Positions 17,348-24,649 of a stretch of 64,000 nt of DNA are shown here, one piece after another. The position numbers and the translations under genes were made by a program. Origin of the DNA: JAGOCV01 sp049445855 (lineage in GTDB: Bacteria > Pseudomonadota > Gammaproteobacteria > Burkholderiales > Burkholderiaceae_C); NCBI RefSeq assembly GCF_049445855.1, contig NZ_JBMSDV010000003.1, positions 1 through 64,000 on the forward strand, in the 5' to 3' direction. Positions within the stretch are counted from its first letter, which is position 1, and each line of letters begins with the position of its first letter. The notes under the pieces were generated by a model. It did not search any database. It was not told where the DNA came from and worked only from the letters and a program-made list of their open reading frames with translations.

Positions 17348-18031
17348 ATGGCAAACATCCTGGTGGTCGACGACGAGCTCGGCATTCGTGACCTGCTCTC
17401 CGAGATCCTGAACGACGAAGGCCACACCGTGGACCTGGCCGAGAACGCCGCCCAGGCCCGCGCCGCCCGCGCGCAAAGCCGGCCCGACCTCGTGCTGCTG
17501 GACATCTGGATGCCCGACACCGACGGCGTCACCCTGCTCAAGGAATGGTCCACCGCCGGCCTGCTCACCATGCCCGTCATCATGATGAGCGGCCACGCGA
17601 CCATCGACACTGCCGTCGACGCCACCAAGATCGGCGCCCACGCCTTCCTTGAAAAACCCATCACCCTCCAGAAGCTGCTGAAGGCCGTGGAAAACGGTCT
17701 CGCCCGCGACGCCCGCCGCGCAGCAGCCCCCGCCACCGTCATGGCTGCCCCCGCCGCAGATCTGACCGTGGAAGCCGCCATGACCGGCGCGCAACCGCTG
17801 CCCCCGCTGCAGGAAACCGGCCCCGTCGCCCGCCAGAGCTTCGACCTGGACAAGCCCCTGCGCGACGCCCGTGACGGCTTCGAGAAGGCGTACTTCGAAT
17901 TCCACCTGGCCAAGGAAGGCGGATCCATGACCCGCGTGGCCGAAAAGACCGGCCTGGAACGTACCCACCTCTACAGGAAACTCAAGCAACTGGGCGTCGA
18001 CCTGTCCCGCGGAAAGCGCAACGGCGGGTGA
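17348..18031 (+). CDS. NtrX-like response regulator lacking the AAA+ domain
   Basis: 227 residues. The receiver domain (1-120) has acidic residues DDE at 8-10 and phospho-acceptor Asp52 (LLDIWMPD). After an Ala/Pro-rich linker a Fis-type helix-turn-helix (RVAEKTGLERTHLYRKLKQL, about 196-215) ends the protein. Full-length NtrX (about 450 residues) carries a sigma54 AAA+ domain between these; it is absent here, giving a RegA/PrrA-like layout. The ATG at 17348 starts exactly at the receiver fold. Confidence 0.88.
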   Translation: MANILVVDDELGIRDLLSEILNDEGHTVDLAENAAQARAARAQSRPDLVLLDIWMPDTDGVTLLKEWSTAGLLTMPVIMMSGHATIDTAVDATKIGAHAFLEKPITLQKLLKAVENGLARDARRAAAPATVMAAPAADLTVEAAMTGAQPLPPLQETGPVARQSFDLDKPLRDARDGFEKAYFEFHLAKEGGSMTRVAEKTGLERTHLYRKLKQLGVDLSRGKRNGG

Positions 18032-18033
18032 TG

Positions 18034-18039
18034 TATAAT
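18034..18039 (+). promoter_or_regulatory. -10 box for tRNA-Phe
   Basis: A perfect TATAAT lies 11 bases before the tRNA-Phe 5' end, immediately after the ntrX-like stop codon. No good -35 hexamer is visible 17 bases upstream. This suggests tRNA-Phe has its own promoter. Confidence 0.55.
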
Positions 18040-18049
18040 CGCTGGCTCT

Positions 18050-18125
18050 GGCCCGGTAGCTCAGTTGGTAGAGCAGCGGATTGAAAATCCGCGTGTCGGT
18101 GGTTCGATTCCGCCCCAGGCCACCA
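18050..18125 (+). tRNA. tRNA-Phe (anticodon GAA)
   Basis: A 76-nt cloverleaf with the CCA end encoded. The anticodon loop TTGAAAA gives GAA. The T arm is GGTGG-TTCGATT-CCGCC. The acceptor stem (18050-18056 with 18115-18121) has one C-A mismatch at the fifth pair (18054/18117); the other six pairs are G-C. The 3' end borders accessory DNA with an integrase remnant, making this a likely integration site. Confidence 0.95.
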
Positions 18126-18132
18126 CCAATGC

Positions 18133-18167
18133 AAGCCCTTGATTCTTAACGGATTCAAGGGCTTTTT
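18133..18167 (+). terminator. Terminator after tRNA-Phe
   Basis: A 10-bp stem (AAGCCCTTGA / TCAAGGGCTT) with a 12-base loop, followed by a run of T at 18163-18167. It lies 8 bases beyond the tRNA CCA end. Confidence 0.8.
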
Positions 18168-18213
18168 GCTTGTGGGCGCATCTATATCTCGTCGATTTGG
18201 GTACAAAGATGGA

Positions 18214-18336
18214 TCAGGGTTCAGCGTAATCCAACAGCTTTACGCGCTCGCCGATCCGTGCCTTGATGTAGTGCTCGGTCATCTTTCGATTCTTGTGCGC
18301 CAGCAGCCTTTGCGAATGGGCGAGATCACCTCCAAA
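18214..18336 (-). pseudogene. C-terminal stub of a tyrosine recombinase (phage/island integrase)
   Basis: On the minus strand an open frame ending at the TGA 18214-18216 reads GGDLAHSQRLLAHKNRKMTE, then HYIKARIGERVKLLDYAEP. This is the C-terminal box II region of tyrosine recombinases: (L)xH(K) followed by the catalytic Tyr in TEHYIK. Only about 40 residues remain; upstream of them is a hairpin and then hipA, so the catalytic Arg part is gone. Its place about 90 bases from the tRNA-Phe 3' end fits an island integrase that used this tRNA. It is too short to be functional. Confidence 0.75.
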
Positions 18337-18339
18337 TAC

Positions 18340-18360
18340 AAGCCCGGCACGTGCGGGCTT
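18340..18360 (-). terminator. Hairpin downstream of hipA (first module)
   Basis: Inverted repeat AAGCCCG / CGGGCTT with a 7-base loop, 35 bases past the end of the minus-strand hipA gene. No long U tract follows on either strand (GTATTTGG on the minus strand, CTTTC on the plus strand). It is a plausible terminator for the hipBA operon. Confidence 0.45.
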
Positions 18361-18394
18361 CTTTCATGGGTATGTGGGACAAGCGGCAAGAGGT

Positions 18395-19657
18395 TCAGGC
18401 TTGCTGGAACACGGATTCCATGCGTTTGATTTCGATGGCGGGCAAGCCAAGACGCTGCGCTTCTTGGCGCCACTCGCGAACGACCGTGTGCACTTCGTCG
18501 ATGATTTGCTGTGCCCTATCCTCGCAGCGGTAGAAGTCCGCCGTTTCCTTCACCAGTTTGAGGCTGGGGGCGGCGCTCTTGCCGTCGAAGGTGAGCGAAT
18601 GGTCGGCCTTCGCGAGGTTCGGGTTGACATCAAATGCGGGCGAAAGGCGCCATCCTGATGGCTCGCGGATGAAGCCGTGGTTGCGGAGATGGTCGTCCCG
18701 GTTGCCCACCATGACGTTGAAGATGACCCTGCGGTACAGCTGCTCCAGGTCCCCGTCGATGTGCCCCTGGGCTCCCTGATCCTGCAGGAACAGAGCCAGC
18801 CCCAGATAGCTTGCGCCGTCTTCCCCATCCTGATGCTCGAGCATCGTCATGGCGGAGGCGTACATGCGCCTGAACTCGCGGCGGCGGTCGAAGCGGGCCA
18901 CGCAGAAGGTCGTGTAGCGATCCGTGAGGTGCTCGGGCCGGGCTGCAGGCACCCAGATGCCTGCCCGCTGGGCCAGTTGGTGGACGAGAAACTCCCACCC
19001 GCCGACGTCGTATCGGTCGTCCTTGGCAGGGAATTTCGCGAGCCACAGTTCGTCGCCCGGCATGCGGAAGTTGGCTTTAGGGCGGGCACCTCCCAGTGAG
19101 GTCCCCGGTGCGATGAGCATCGCAAGCCACCGCTCGTATTCCGGGAGTCGTTCGACGCCCGGCTCCTCGATGCGTCGGCTGATAGCGGCCAGTTCACGAA
19201 GGTCCGTCACGGGCGGCGCGGCGTTGGCGCTGTTGTCCAGGTAGTGGCCGGCCCCTGGTTCCTTGAAACGCAGCGCGCCCATGCGGGTGAAGTCATGGAC
19301 GCCCAGCAGGAAGTCGACCTCCTGCAGTGCGCGCATCGGCCGTTGCTCACGTTCGGCGGCCGCAGCCTCACGGCGTTCCATGAGGACTCTGCCCCAGCGG
19401 TCGGGGGCGGAGTCCAGGAAAATGCCAAAAGCGCTCGCTGGATGTGGCGGGTGCTGTTCTCCAGCCCAAAGCTCCAGGCGCGGGTCCAGCAGGAACGCGT
19501 TCTCTTCTTTCAGCCAGGAGGGGGCGTACTCGAAGGAAAAGCCCAGATCCGTACGCACATCGTGCCGGTACAGGGTGCCGACCTGCTGCGAGGGGACCAA
19601 CTCCGGTGCATCGAGATAGACCTCGATGGTGGGCCTTTCACGCTTTGGGGCCATCAT
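18395..19657 (-). CDS. HipA-type serine/threonine kinase toxin, divergent (module 1)
   Basis: About 420 residues. HipA-like features are the Gly-rich loop GTSLGGARPK (185-194), the catalytic loop NRDDHLRNHGF (319-329) and the metal-binding SPAFDVNP (Asp343). E. coli HipA phosphorylates glutamyl-tRNA synthetase and causes persistence; the target here is unknown. The sequence is clearly different from the second HipA in this window. The start (one of two adjacent ATGs, 19657 or 19654) overlaps the XRE antitoxin gene by about 20 bases, as usual for coupled hipBA. Confidence 0.85.
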   Translation of the reverse strand: MMAPKRERPTIEVYLDAPELVPSQQVGTLYRHDVRTDLGFSFEYAPSWLKEENAFLLDPRLELWAGEQHPPHPASAFGIFLDSAPDRWGRVLMERREAAAAEREQRPMRALQEVDFLLGVHDFTRMGALRFKEPGAGHYLDNSANAAPPVTDLRELAAISRRIEEPGVERLPEYERWLAMLIAPGTSLGGARPKANFRMPGDELWLAKFPAKDDRYDVGGWEFLVHQLAQRAGIWVPAARPEHLTDRYTTFCVARFDRRREFRRMYASAMTMLEHQDGEDGASYLGLALFLQDQGAQGHIDGDLEQLYRRVIFNVMVGNRDDHLRNHGFIREPSGWRLSPAFDVNPNLAKADHSLTFDGKSAAPSLKLVKETADFYRCEDRAQQIIDEVHTVVREWRQEAQRLGLPAIEIKRMESVFQQA

Positions 19658-20027
19658 CTTTTCCCGGAGGAGGGTGGTCCTTGGCCCCCTTGGTTGTATT
19701 GGCCGGACGGCTTGTCGAGCCTCGCGGTCGCGGCGTCGCCGCCAATGCCGCGACGTCCTGCAGCTTGCGGCCGAGGGCATCATCGCTCGCGATGGTGTCG
19801 ATGTCCTTGTCGAGCCCGAGGACGCGCAGAGCCCGCATGTAGGTGCCCAAGGCGATATTGGGATCGCCCGCTTCGAGCCGGCGCAGTGTTTCGCGCGAGA
19901 TGCCCATGCGCTCCGCGAACATTACGGTTGATAGCTTGCGGCGCAAGCGGGCAAGCCTCATCCGCTCACCGAGTTCTTGAGCTTGCTTGGTGACTGACGG
20001 AAAGGGGCGTTGAAATGTGCGAGCCAT
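19638..20027 (-). CDS. HipB-type XRE antitoxin (module 1)
   Basis: 129 residues. An N-terminal XRE helix-turn-helix (about 15-75; KLSTVMFAERMGISRETLRR) is followed by a disordered Pro/Lys-rich tail, which in HipB-type antitoxins can reach into the kinase. It overlaps the downstream hipA start. Two inverted repeats immediately upstream (20040-20066 and 20112-20146) are likely operators for autoregulation. Confidence 0.85.
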   Translation of the reverse strand: MARTFQRPFPSVTKQAQELGERMRLARLRRKLSTVMFAERMGISRETLRRLEAGDPNIALGTYMRALRVLGLDKDIDTIASDDALGRKLQDVAALAATPRPRGSTSRPANTTKGAKDHPPPGKDDGPKA

Positions 20028-20039
20028 TTGCCATATATC

Positions 20040-20066
20040 TTAGGCAAAAATCACCCTTTTGTCTAA
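20040..20066. promoter_or_regulatory. Putative operator O1 of hipBA module 1
   Basis: Inverted repeat TTAGGCAAAA / TTTTGTCTAA (one mismatch) with a 7-base spacer, 12 bases upstream of the antitoxin start. Position and symmetry suit binding by the HipB-like dimer. Confidence 0.5.
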
Positions 20067-20111
20067 AGTATGTGCCATCTGGGTTGACGCATTCGCATCT
20101 TCGTTGCCATT

Positions 20112-20146
20112 TACTTTTTGCAGAAAAAGCCATTTTGCAAAAAGTA
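20112..20146. promoter_or_regulatory. Putative operator O2 of hipBA module 1
   Basis: Perfect 11-bp inverted repeat TACTTTTTGCA / TGCAAAAAGTA with a 13-base spacer, about 85 bases upstream of the antitoxin gene. It shares the GCAAAA core with the nearer repeat, so both may be bound by the same regulator. Confidence 0.5.
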
Positions 20147-20316
20147 TAGGTCAGAACGAACTCGATCATTCCTTCCTGCATCCTGGAGAAAATAATCTGG
20201 ACAGCGGCAGTGCGGGCTATGGCGTTTGCAGGTGCCACAGAGTCAGTCGCATGGGCAGCATGACTGCTCAACCATGCTTCGAACGTCTGTGGGCGGATAC
20301 CTCGCAGACGCAAACA

Positions 20317-21663
20317 CTAAATCGCAGGCTGCTCCTGCAGGCGTCTGGCCTGGTTGCGCATGCCCTCGAAGATCGCGGCGGCCACATCTTCCGGGAAGCC
20401 GGGTGGCAGTTGCTTGGCGACGGACTCGACAGCTCCTTCCACTCTGGAAAGCAACTCGCCGATGATGTCCTCGGCGTTGTCGCCCCAACCGCACTTCGCG
20501 GCGGTCGCGTTGAAGTGGCGTCGCATGACGGTTGCCAAGTGGTAGTGGCGGTTCTTTCCGGAGACTGCCATGGCCAGCTTGGCGTTCTTCCAGGCCAGTT
20601 GGTTCTTGCCTTTGCCGATGATGGGCCAGGCTGAGAGCACGTCGTACAACGGTGTCAGAGCGTACACACCGCCGGCGTGCAGCCGGATGCTGAAGTTCTT
20701 CGCGTGACCATCGGTTGCGGCCATCAGCCAGAAGGCGATCTGGCTGGCCAGTAGCGTGCGCAAATCAGCGCGCGCGTACTGCGAGCCGTGTAGCACCTGC
20801 GCCAGTTGCTCGATGCCTGGGCCCCCGTCGGCCTCGTACTTGATGGCCGGGTTCACCCCGTAGGCCTGACAGAAGTCTTCTTGAGGAAGGCGAAGAATCC
20901 ACTCTCCCGACGGGTGTAGCTTGCGGTCGAATCGCTCGACCACAAGCACTGGAGCATGGTCTGCAAACGTGACAATGTCTGCGTGGGCCACGTCGAACCC
21001 GAGTGCCCCCATCAGCTTCAGGCACAGCCACTCGTTGTAAACCGAGGTGCGCATGTCGGCCTTCATGTTGCCCACGAGCCCCAGCGGCAGCTTGATGATG
21101 TGCGTCGTCGGAGTGGCGCCCAGCGGGCGCATCCACTGGCCCTGGTGCCACAGCACTGCCGTCTTTTCCTGGGCGCCGGCAATGGAGATGCGAAAGTCCT
21201 GCTCGTGATCCGACTTGCCGAACTGGGCCACGGTCACCGCGCTGCGAAGCGCGGCTGCAACGGCCTCATCGTTCAAGGGCTCGCCTTCGATGCGGTCGAA
21301 GCCCTTGGGCTCCTCTTCTGCGTCCAGCAGCTGCACGGCGCCCGCACAGTCGCGACCGATGGCCGCCAGCAGGTCAAAGGTGCCCTCAGAACCCGCAGCG
21401 TACCGCTGCGCCAGGCGCTGTCGGATAGCACTGCCTTCCGGCAGCAGGTTCTCGAAGAAGTTTTCTACAAGCTCGCCGCGCACTGGGTTGTTGTCGAGCA
21501 GCGGCAGCGGGAGGGAGAGCGATAGCGGCCGCGCGGTGTCGGATTTGAGCCAGCTGTCGGCATAGGCCAGCCGCATGGGCTGGTTGCCGGCCGGAGTCCA
21601 GTGGCCGACGAGCTCACCATTGGTCCAGATGGAAAGCGGGCGAGAGTGCGCGCGTCGTCCCAT
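20317..21663 (-). CDS. hipA: HipA-type kinase toxin, canonical (module 2)
   Basis: 448 residues, close to E. coli HipA (440). It has a HipA N-terminal domain (about 8-115), the autophosphorylation loop RISIAGAQEKT (Ser160), the catalytic ATDGHAKNFS (Asp318, Asn323) and the metal-binding Asp341 in LYDVLSAWP. All key kinase residues are present, so it is probably active. The ATG lies 3 bases beyond the stop of its XRE partner, forming a tight hipBA operon. The substrate (GltX in E. coli) is not predictable here. Confidence 0.92.
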   Translation of the reverse strand: MGRRAHSRPLSIWTNGELVGHWTPAGNQPMRLAYADSWLKSDTARPLSLSLPLPLLDNNPVRGELVENFFENLLPEGSAIRQRLAQRYAAGSEGTFDLLAAIGRDCAGAVQLLDAEEEPKGFDRIEGEPLNDEAVAAALRSAVTVAQFGKSDHEQDFRISIAGAQEKTAVLWHQGQWMRPLGATPTTHIIKLPLGLVGNMKADMRTSVYNEWLCLKLMGALGFDVAHADIVTFADHAPVLVVERFDRKLHPSGEWILRLPQEDFCQAYGVNPAIKYEADGGPGIEQLAQVLHGSQYARADLRTLLASQIAFWLMAATDGHAKNFSIRLHAGGVYALTPLYDVLSAWPIIGKGKNQLAWKNAKLAMAVSGKNRHYHLATVMRRHFNATAAKCGWGDNAEDIIGELLSRVEGAVESVAKQLPPGFPEDVAAAIFEGMRNQARRLQEQPAI

Positions 21664-21666
21664 GGC

Positions 21667-21930
21667 TTACCAAGCCGTTGCCGAGCTCCGCGCAGGCGGG
21701 GTGTCATCGCGGAGTTGCAGGTTCAGCTGTAACCCGAGCTGGGCGCAAATTGCCAGGAGCTGGTCAACGCTCAGCGTACCTGAGGCGAGCTCCAGCTCGG
21801 ACACGCGCTTTTGGCTCAGGCCCAGGCGGGCACCCAACTGAGCCTGCGTGAGCTTGCGGCTCTTGCGCACGTTCACGAGCAGCGCTCCAAGCTGAGCGGA
21901 GGTGACGATGGGTTGGGTTCGATTGAGCAT
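21667..21930 (-). CDS. hipB: HipB-type XRE antitoxin (module 2)
   Basis: 87 residues, the size of E. coli HipB (88). The XRE fold runs at about 12-70 (LTQAQLGARLGLSQKRVSEL). A flexible tail ends in W, as in HipB, where a C-terminal Trp aids DNA and HipA binding. Three TTTACCG-N7-CGGTAAA-type palindromes sit directly upstream, indicating cooperative autorepression. Confidence 0.92.
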   Translation of the reverse strand: MLNRTQPIVTSAQLGALLVNVRKSRKLTQAQLGARLGLSQKRVSELELASGTLSVDQLLAICAQLGLQLNLQLRDDTPPARSSATAW

Positions 21931-21953
21931 GTTTACCGCCTATTCCGGTAAAC
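21931..21953. promoter_or_regulatory. hipB operator O1
   Basis: Perfect palindrome GTTTACCG-N7-CGGTAAAC touching the hipB start codon. Confidence 0.7.
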
Positions 21954-21983
21954 AAATTGTAGTGGTTTATCCAGTAAATTTGC

Positions 21984-22004
21984 AATACCGGAATGAGCGG
22001 TAAA
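21984..22004. promoter_or_regulatory. hipB operator O2
   Basis: AATACCG-N7-CGGTAAA has the same spacing as O1 and one imperfect half-site. It lies 52 bases upstream of O1. Confidence 0.65.
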
Positions 22005-22009
22005 TTTCA

Positions 22010-22030
22010 TTTACTGGCATAGGCGGTATT
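22010..22030. promoter_or_regulatory. hipB operator O3
   Basis: TTTACTG-N7-CGGTATT has the same architecture as O1 and O2. It starts 26 bases after the start of O2, i.e. about 2.5 helical turns away. Confidence 0.6.
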
Positions 22031-22058
22031 TTCTGATGCCAGCATCACCCGCATGGAC

Positions 22059-23090
22059 CTAGGCGCCGTCACCTGCCTTGCCCGTGATCGGCAGGACGAT
22101 CCCGGTGATGTAGCTCGAGCAGCACGGCGCTGCGAGGAACACATACGACGGCGCGAGTTCTTCCGGCTGTGCCGGGCGTCCCCAATCGGTCTGCGCGCCG
22201 AACTGTGCTACTTCTTCGCCCTCGCGATCGGCGGGATTCAGCGGCGTCCATACCGGGCCGGGCGCTACTGCATTCACGCGGATGCCCTTGTCCACCAGGT
22301 TGGCGGCGAGCGCTTTGGTGAACGCGTGGATCGCGCCTTTGGTGGTCGAATAGTCCAGCAGTTGCTTGCTGCCGTGCAGCCCCGTCACCGAGCCGGTGTT
22401 CACGATGCAGTCGCCTGCCTTCAGGTGAGGCAGCGCGGCCTGCGCCATGTGGAAGTAGCCATAGACGTTGGTCCGCAATGTTTCATCGAAGCGCTCTTCG
22501 GTGATGTCGGCCAGCGACTTCGCGTGCTCCTGGAATGCCGCGTTGTTCACCAGCACGTTGAGCGTGCCGAACTCCTTCACGGTCGCGGCCACGGCGCGGC
22601 GGCAGAATGCCGCGTCCTTGACATCACCGGGAATCAGCAGGCAGCGCCCGCCTTCCTTCTCGACCCAGCGCTTCGTTTCTTGCGCATCTTCATGCTCGTC
22701 GAGGTACACGATCGCGACGTCCGCGCCCTCGCGCGCGAACAAGACCGCCACCGCGCGGCCAATGCCCGAATCGCCGCCCGTGATGAGTGTGGAAAAGCCC
22801 TGGAGTTTGCCGCTGCCCCGGTAGTCGGGTGCTGCGAACTTCGGCTTCAACTCCATGTCTGCCTCCAGTCCCGGCTTGATCAGGTGCTGGCGCGGCAGCG
22901 GTGGCATCGGTTCTTTTCGGGCGCTCGCCTTTGCTGTCTTCGGCTCGCCCTTGGCTTCGGGCTTTGCGGCGTCTTTCGCTGCGCGATCTTTTCTGTCTTG
23001 ATCTTGCTGGATGCGCTGCTGCTTGCGCGCGGTCTCCTCAGCGCGTGCGGCGTCGCTGCGGTCGGTGGAACGGTCGTTCACTTTCTTCAT
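22059..23090 (-). CDS. SDR-family oxidoreductase (general-stress type)
   Basis: 343 residues. A charged Lys/Ala-rich N-terminal extension (about 1-80) precedes a classical short-chain dehydrogenase fold. Visible are the cofactor motif TGGDSGIGR, the NNAA motif, catalytic Ser in NTGSVTG and YSTTK (Tyr-x-x-x-Lys). Such extended SDRs include the YghA / general stress protein 39 group, and the substrate is unknown. The ATG at 23090 has a GGAGC Shine-Dalgarno. It is divergent from the hemerythrin gene. Confidence 0.85.
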   Translation of the reverse strand: MKKVNDRSTDRSDAARAEETARKQQRIQQDQDRKDRAAKDAAKPEAKGEPKTAKASARKEPMPPLPRQHLIKPGLEADMELKPKFAAPDYRGSGKLQGFSTLITGGDSGIGRAVAVLFAREGADVAIVYLDEHEDAQETKRWVEKEGGRCLLIPGDVKDAAFCRRAVAATVKEFGTLNVLVNNAAFQEHAKSLADITEERFDETLRTNVYGYFHMAQAALPHLKAGDCIVNTGSVTGLHGSKQLLDYSTTKGAIHAFTKALAANLVDKGIRVNAVAPGPVWTPLNPADREGEEVAQFGAQTDWGRPAQPEELAPSYVFLAAPCCSSYITGIVLPITGKAGDGA

Positions 23091-23302
23091 GATTTGCTCC
23101 GGGGCAGATGGCGAAAGCGCCATCGTGCAGCGCCGCGCTTCGTGGACGGCGTAGGACAGCATGAAGCGAACAAAGCGTTACCCGCGGGCCGATAACATCC
23201 TGTCGCCATTGCGGTGGCGATCGTGACGTTGTCCTACTTCGGGCGTACCGCGTAAAGCGTGAAATCGGAATCCCCAAGTCAAAACCCACGAAGGAAAACA
23301 CC

Positions 23303-23797
23303 ATGACCACCAAGACAGAAAAAGACGCTTGCGACCTGCTCGACGCCGATCACCGCGCTGTCAAAAAACTGTTCAAGGCCTACGACGAACTTTCCGGCTC
23401 CCGGGCCAGAACGGCCGTCGCGCAAAAAACGGAGATCGCGCAGCAGATCTGCGCCGAGCTGACCGTGCACGCGCAGATCGAAGAGGAAATCTTCTACCCT
23501 GCGCTGCGCGAAGCCATCAAGGAAACGGACCTGCTTGCCGAGGCGGAAGTGGAGCATGCCAGCGCGAAAGACCTGATCGCACAGATCGAGGAAGGCCTGT
23601 CTTCCGGCGAACTCGATGAAGCATTCGACGCGAAGGTGAAGGTGCTCGGCGAGTACATCGACCACCATGTCAAGGAAGAGCGCAACGACATCTTTCCCAA
23701 GGCCCGCTCGTCCCGCAAGCTCGACCTGGTGGCCATGCGCGGCGACCTCGAAGCCCGCAAGGAGGAGCTCATGGGCGAGGTCGCGTCTGCGGCTTGA
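23303..23797 (+). CDS. Hemerythrin HHE-domain protein
   Basis: 164 residues. A four-helix hemerythrin-like fold with likely iron ligands at DADHRAVKK, HAQIEEEIFYPAL, VEHASAKDL and HHVKEERNDIFP. Such proteins bind a di-iron centre and sense or store oxygen, NO or peroxide. A strong start context lies at 23303 (AAGGAAAACACC). The neighbours are a stress-type SDR and a Crp/Fnr regulator, which suggests a redox stress role. Confidence 0.85.
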   Translation: MTTKTEKDACDLLDADHRAVKKLFKAYDELSGSRARTAVAQKTEIAQQICAELTVHAQIEEEIFYPALREAIKETDLLAEAEVEHASAKDLIAQIEEGLSSGELDEAFDAKVKVLGEYIDHHVKEERNDIFPKARSSRKLDLVAMRGDLEARKEELMGEVASAA

Positions 23798-23841
23798 CCT
23801 GACCCTCTCCAAACGAAGCACGGGTCATGCGCCTCTCTGGA

Positions 23842-23855
23842 TTAACACAGGTTAA
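23842..23855. promoter_or_regulatory. TTAAC-N4-GTTAA palindrome upstream of crp/fnr-like gene
   Basis: TTAACACAGGTTAA ends 7 bases before the preferred ATG (23863) of the Crp/Fnr-like gene. Its two 5-base half-sites separated by 4 bases have the geometry of an FNR box (TTGAT-N4-ATCAA). Autoregulation is inferred. Confidence 0.55.
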
Positions 23856-23862
23856 TGCAGGC

Positions 23863-24648
23863 ATGACCGTGCTTCACGCATCATCGCCGGTTACAAAAAC
23901 TGCACCTCGCATCACGCGAAACCTTTTGCGAAACCGATCCATCGGCGAGCTGTCGAATGCCGAAAGAGACATCCTGGAAACTGCGATTTCTGAAACCCGT
24001 ACGTTCCGGGCCGGAAACACCGTGGTGCGCCATGGCGTCGAGGTGAGCATCAGCACACTGCTGATCGATGGCCTGATGTCGCGCCATATCGACACGCGCG
24101 ATGGAAAGCGGCATCTGGTGGGTGTGCATCTTCCGGGCGACTTCGTCGATCTTCACGCCTACGCACTCAGGAAGCTGGACCACGATGTGGGCGCCTTGAC
24201 CGACATCACTGTCGGCTTGATTCCTCACGAAGAGCTCGATCGCATTCTTGTGGATCACCCCGGCATCACCAAGCGGCTCTGGTTCCTGTCGCTGCTGGAC
24301 GCTGCCATGCACCGGCAGTGGCTCTACAGGGTGTCCGGCCTCAACGCGCTGGCGCGCGTCGCGCATTTCTTCTGCGAGATGAATGCTCGCATGCTGGCCA
24401 TCGACGCGGCCGATGAGAGCGGATTCTCCCTGCCATTGACGCAGCTTGAAATCGGTGAAGTTTGCAGCCTGACCAACGTGCACGTCTGTCGTGTGCTCAG
24501 GCAGCTCCGCGAGCTCGGGCTTTGCACCTTCCGTTCTTCAAGGGTGGAAATATCGAATCTGAAAGGCTTGGTGGCGGCCGGAAATTTCCAGCCCGACTAT
24601 CTGTATCTCAGCGAACGTGTCGCGCGGCGCGCCACCGGCGGTGCATGA
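23863..24648 (+). CDS. Crp/Fnr-family transcriptional regulator
   Basis: 261 residues. A cyclic-nucleotide-binding-like sensory fold (about 25-140; VGVHLPGDFVDLHAYAL), a dimer helix and a winged helix-turn-helix (about 185-235; LTQLEIGEVCSLTNVHVCRV). No Fnr-type Cys cluster is seen at the N-terminus, so the ligand is unknown. An upstream in-frame ATG at 23827 would run through the palindrome at 23842, so ATG 23863 is preferred. It is convergent with the small gene at 24650. Confidence 0.85.
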   Translation: MTVLHASSPVTKTAPRITRNLLRNRSIGELSNAERDILETAISETRTFRAGNTVVRHGVEVSISTLLIDGLMSRHIDTRDGKRHLVGVHLPGDFVDLHAYALRKLDHDVGALTDITVGLIPHEELDRILVDHPGITKRLWFLSLLDAAMHRQWLYRVSGLNALARVAHFFCEMNARMLAIDAADESGFSLPLTQLEIGEVCSLTNVHVCRVLRQLRELGLCTFRSSRVEISNLKGLVAAGNFQPDYLYLSERVARRATGGA

Positions 24649-24649
24649 C

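Noticed and set aside
19966..20313. Minus-strand frame upstream of the module 1 antitoxin
   Set aside because: It overlaps the antitoxin start and both operator repeats and has no domain.
21966..21978. A fourth hipB operator (TTTATCCAGTAAA)
   Set aside because: It resembles the half-sites, but the spacing is 9 instead of 17 bases between TTTA and TAAA, so it does not fit the array.
18126..22058. Complete island with both attachment sites
   Set aside because: I looked for a second copy of the tRNA-Phe 3' end in the accessory region and did not see one, so island borders are not claimed.
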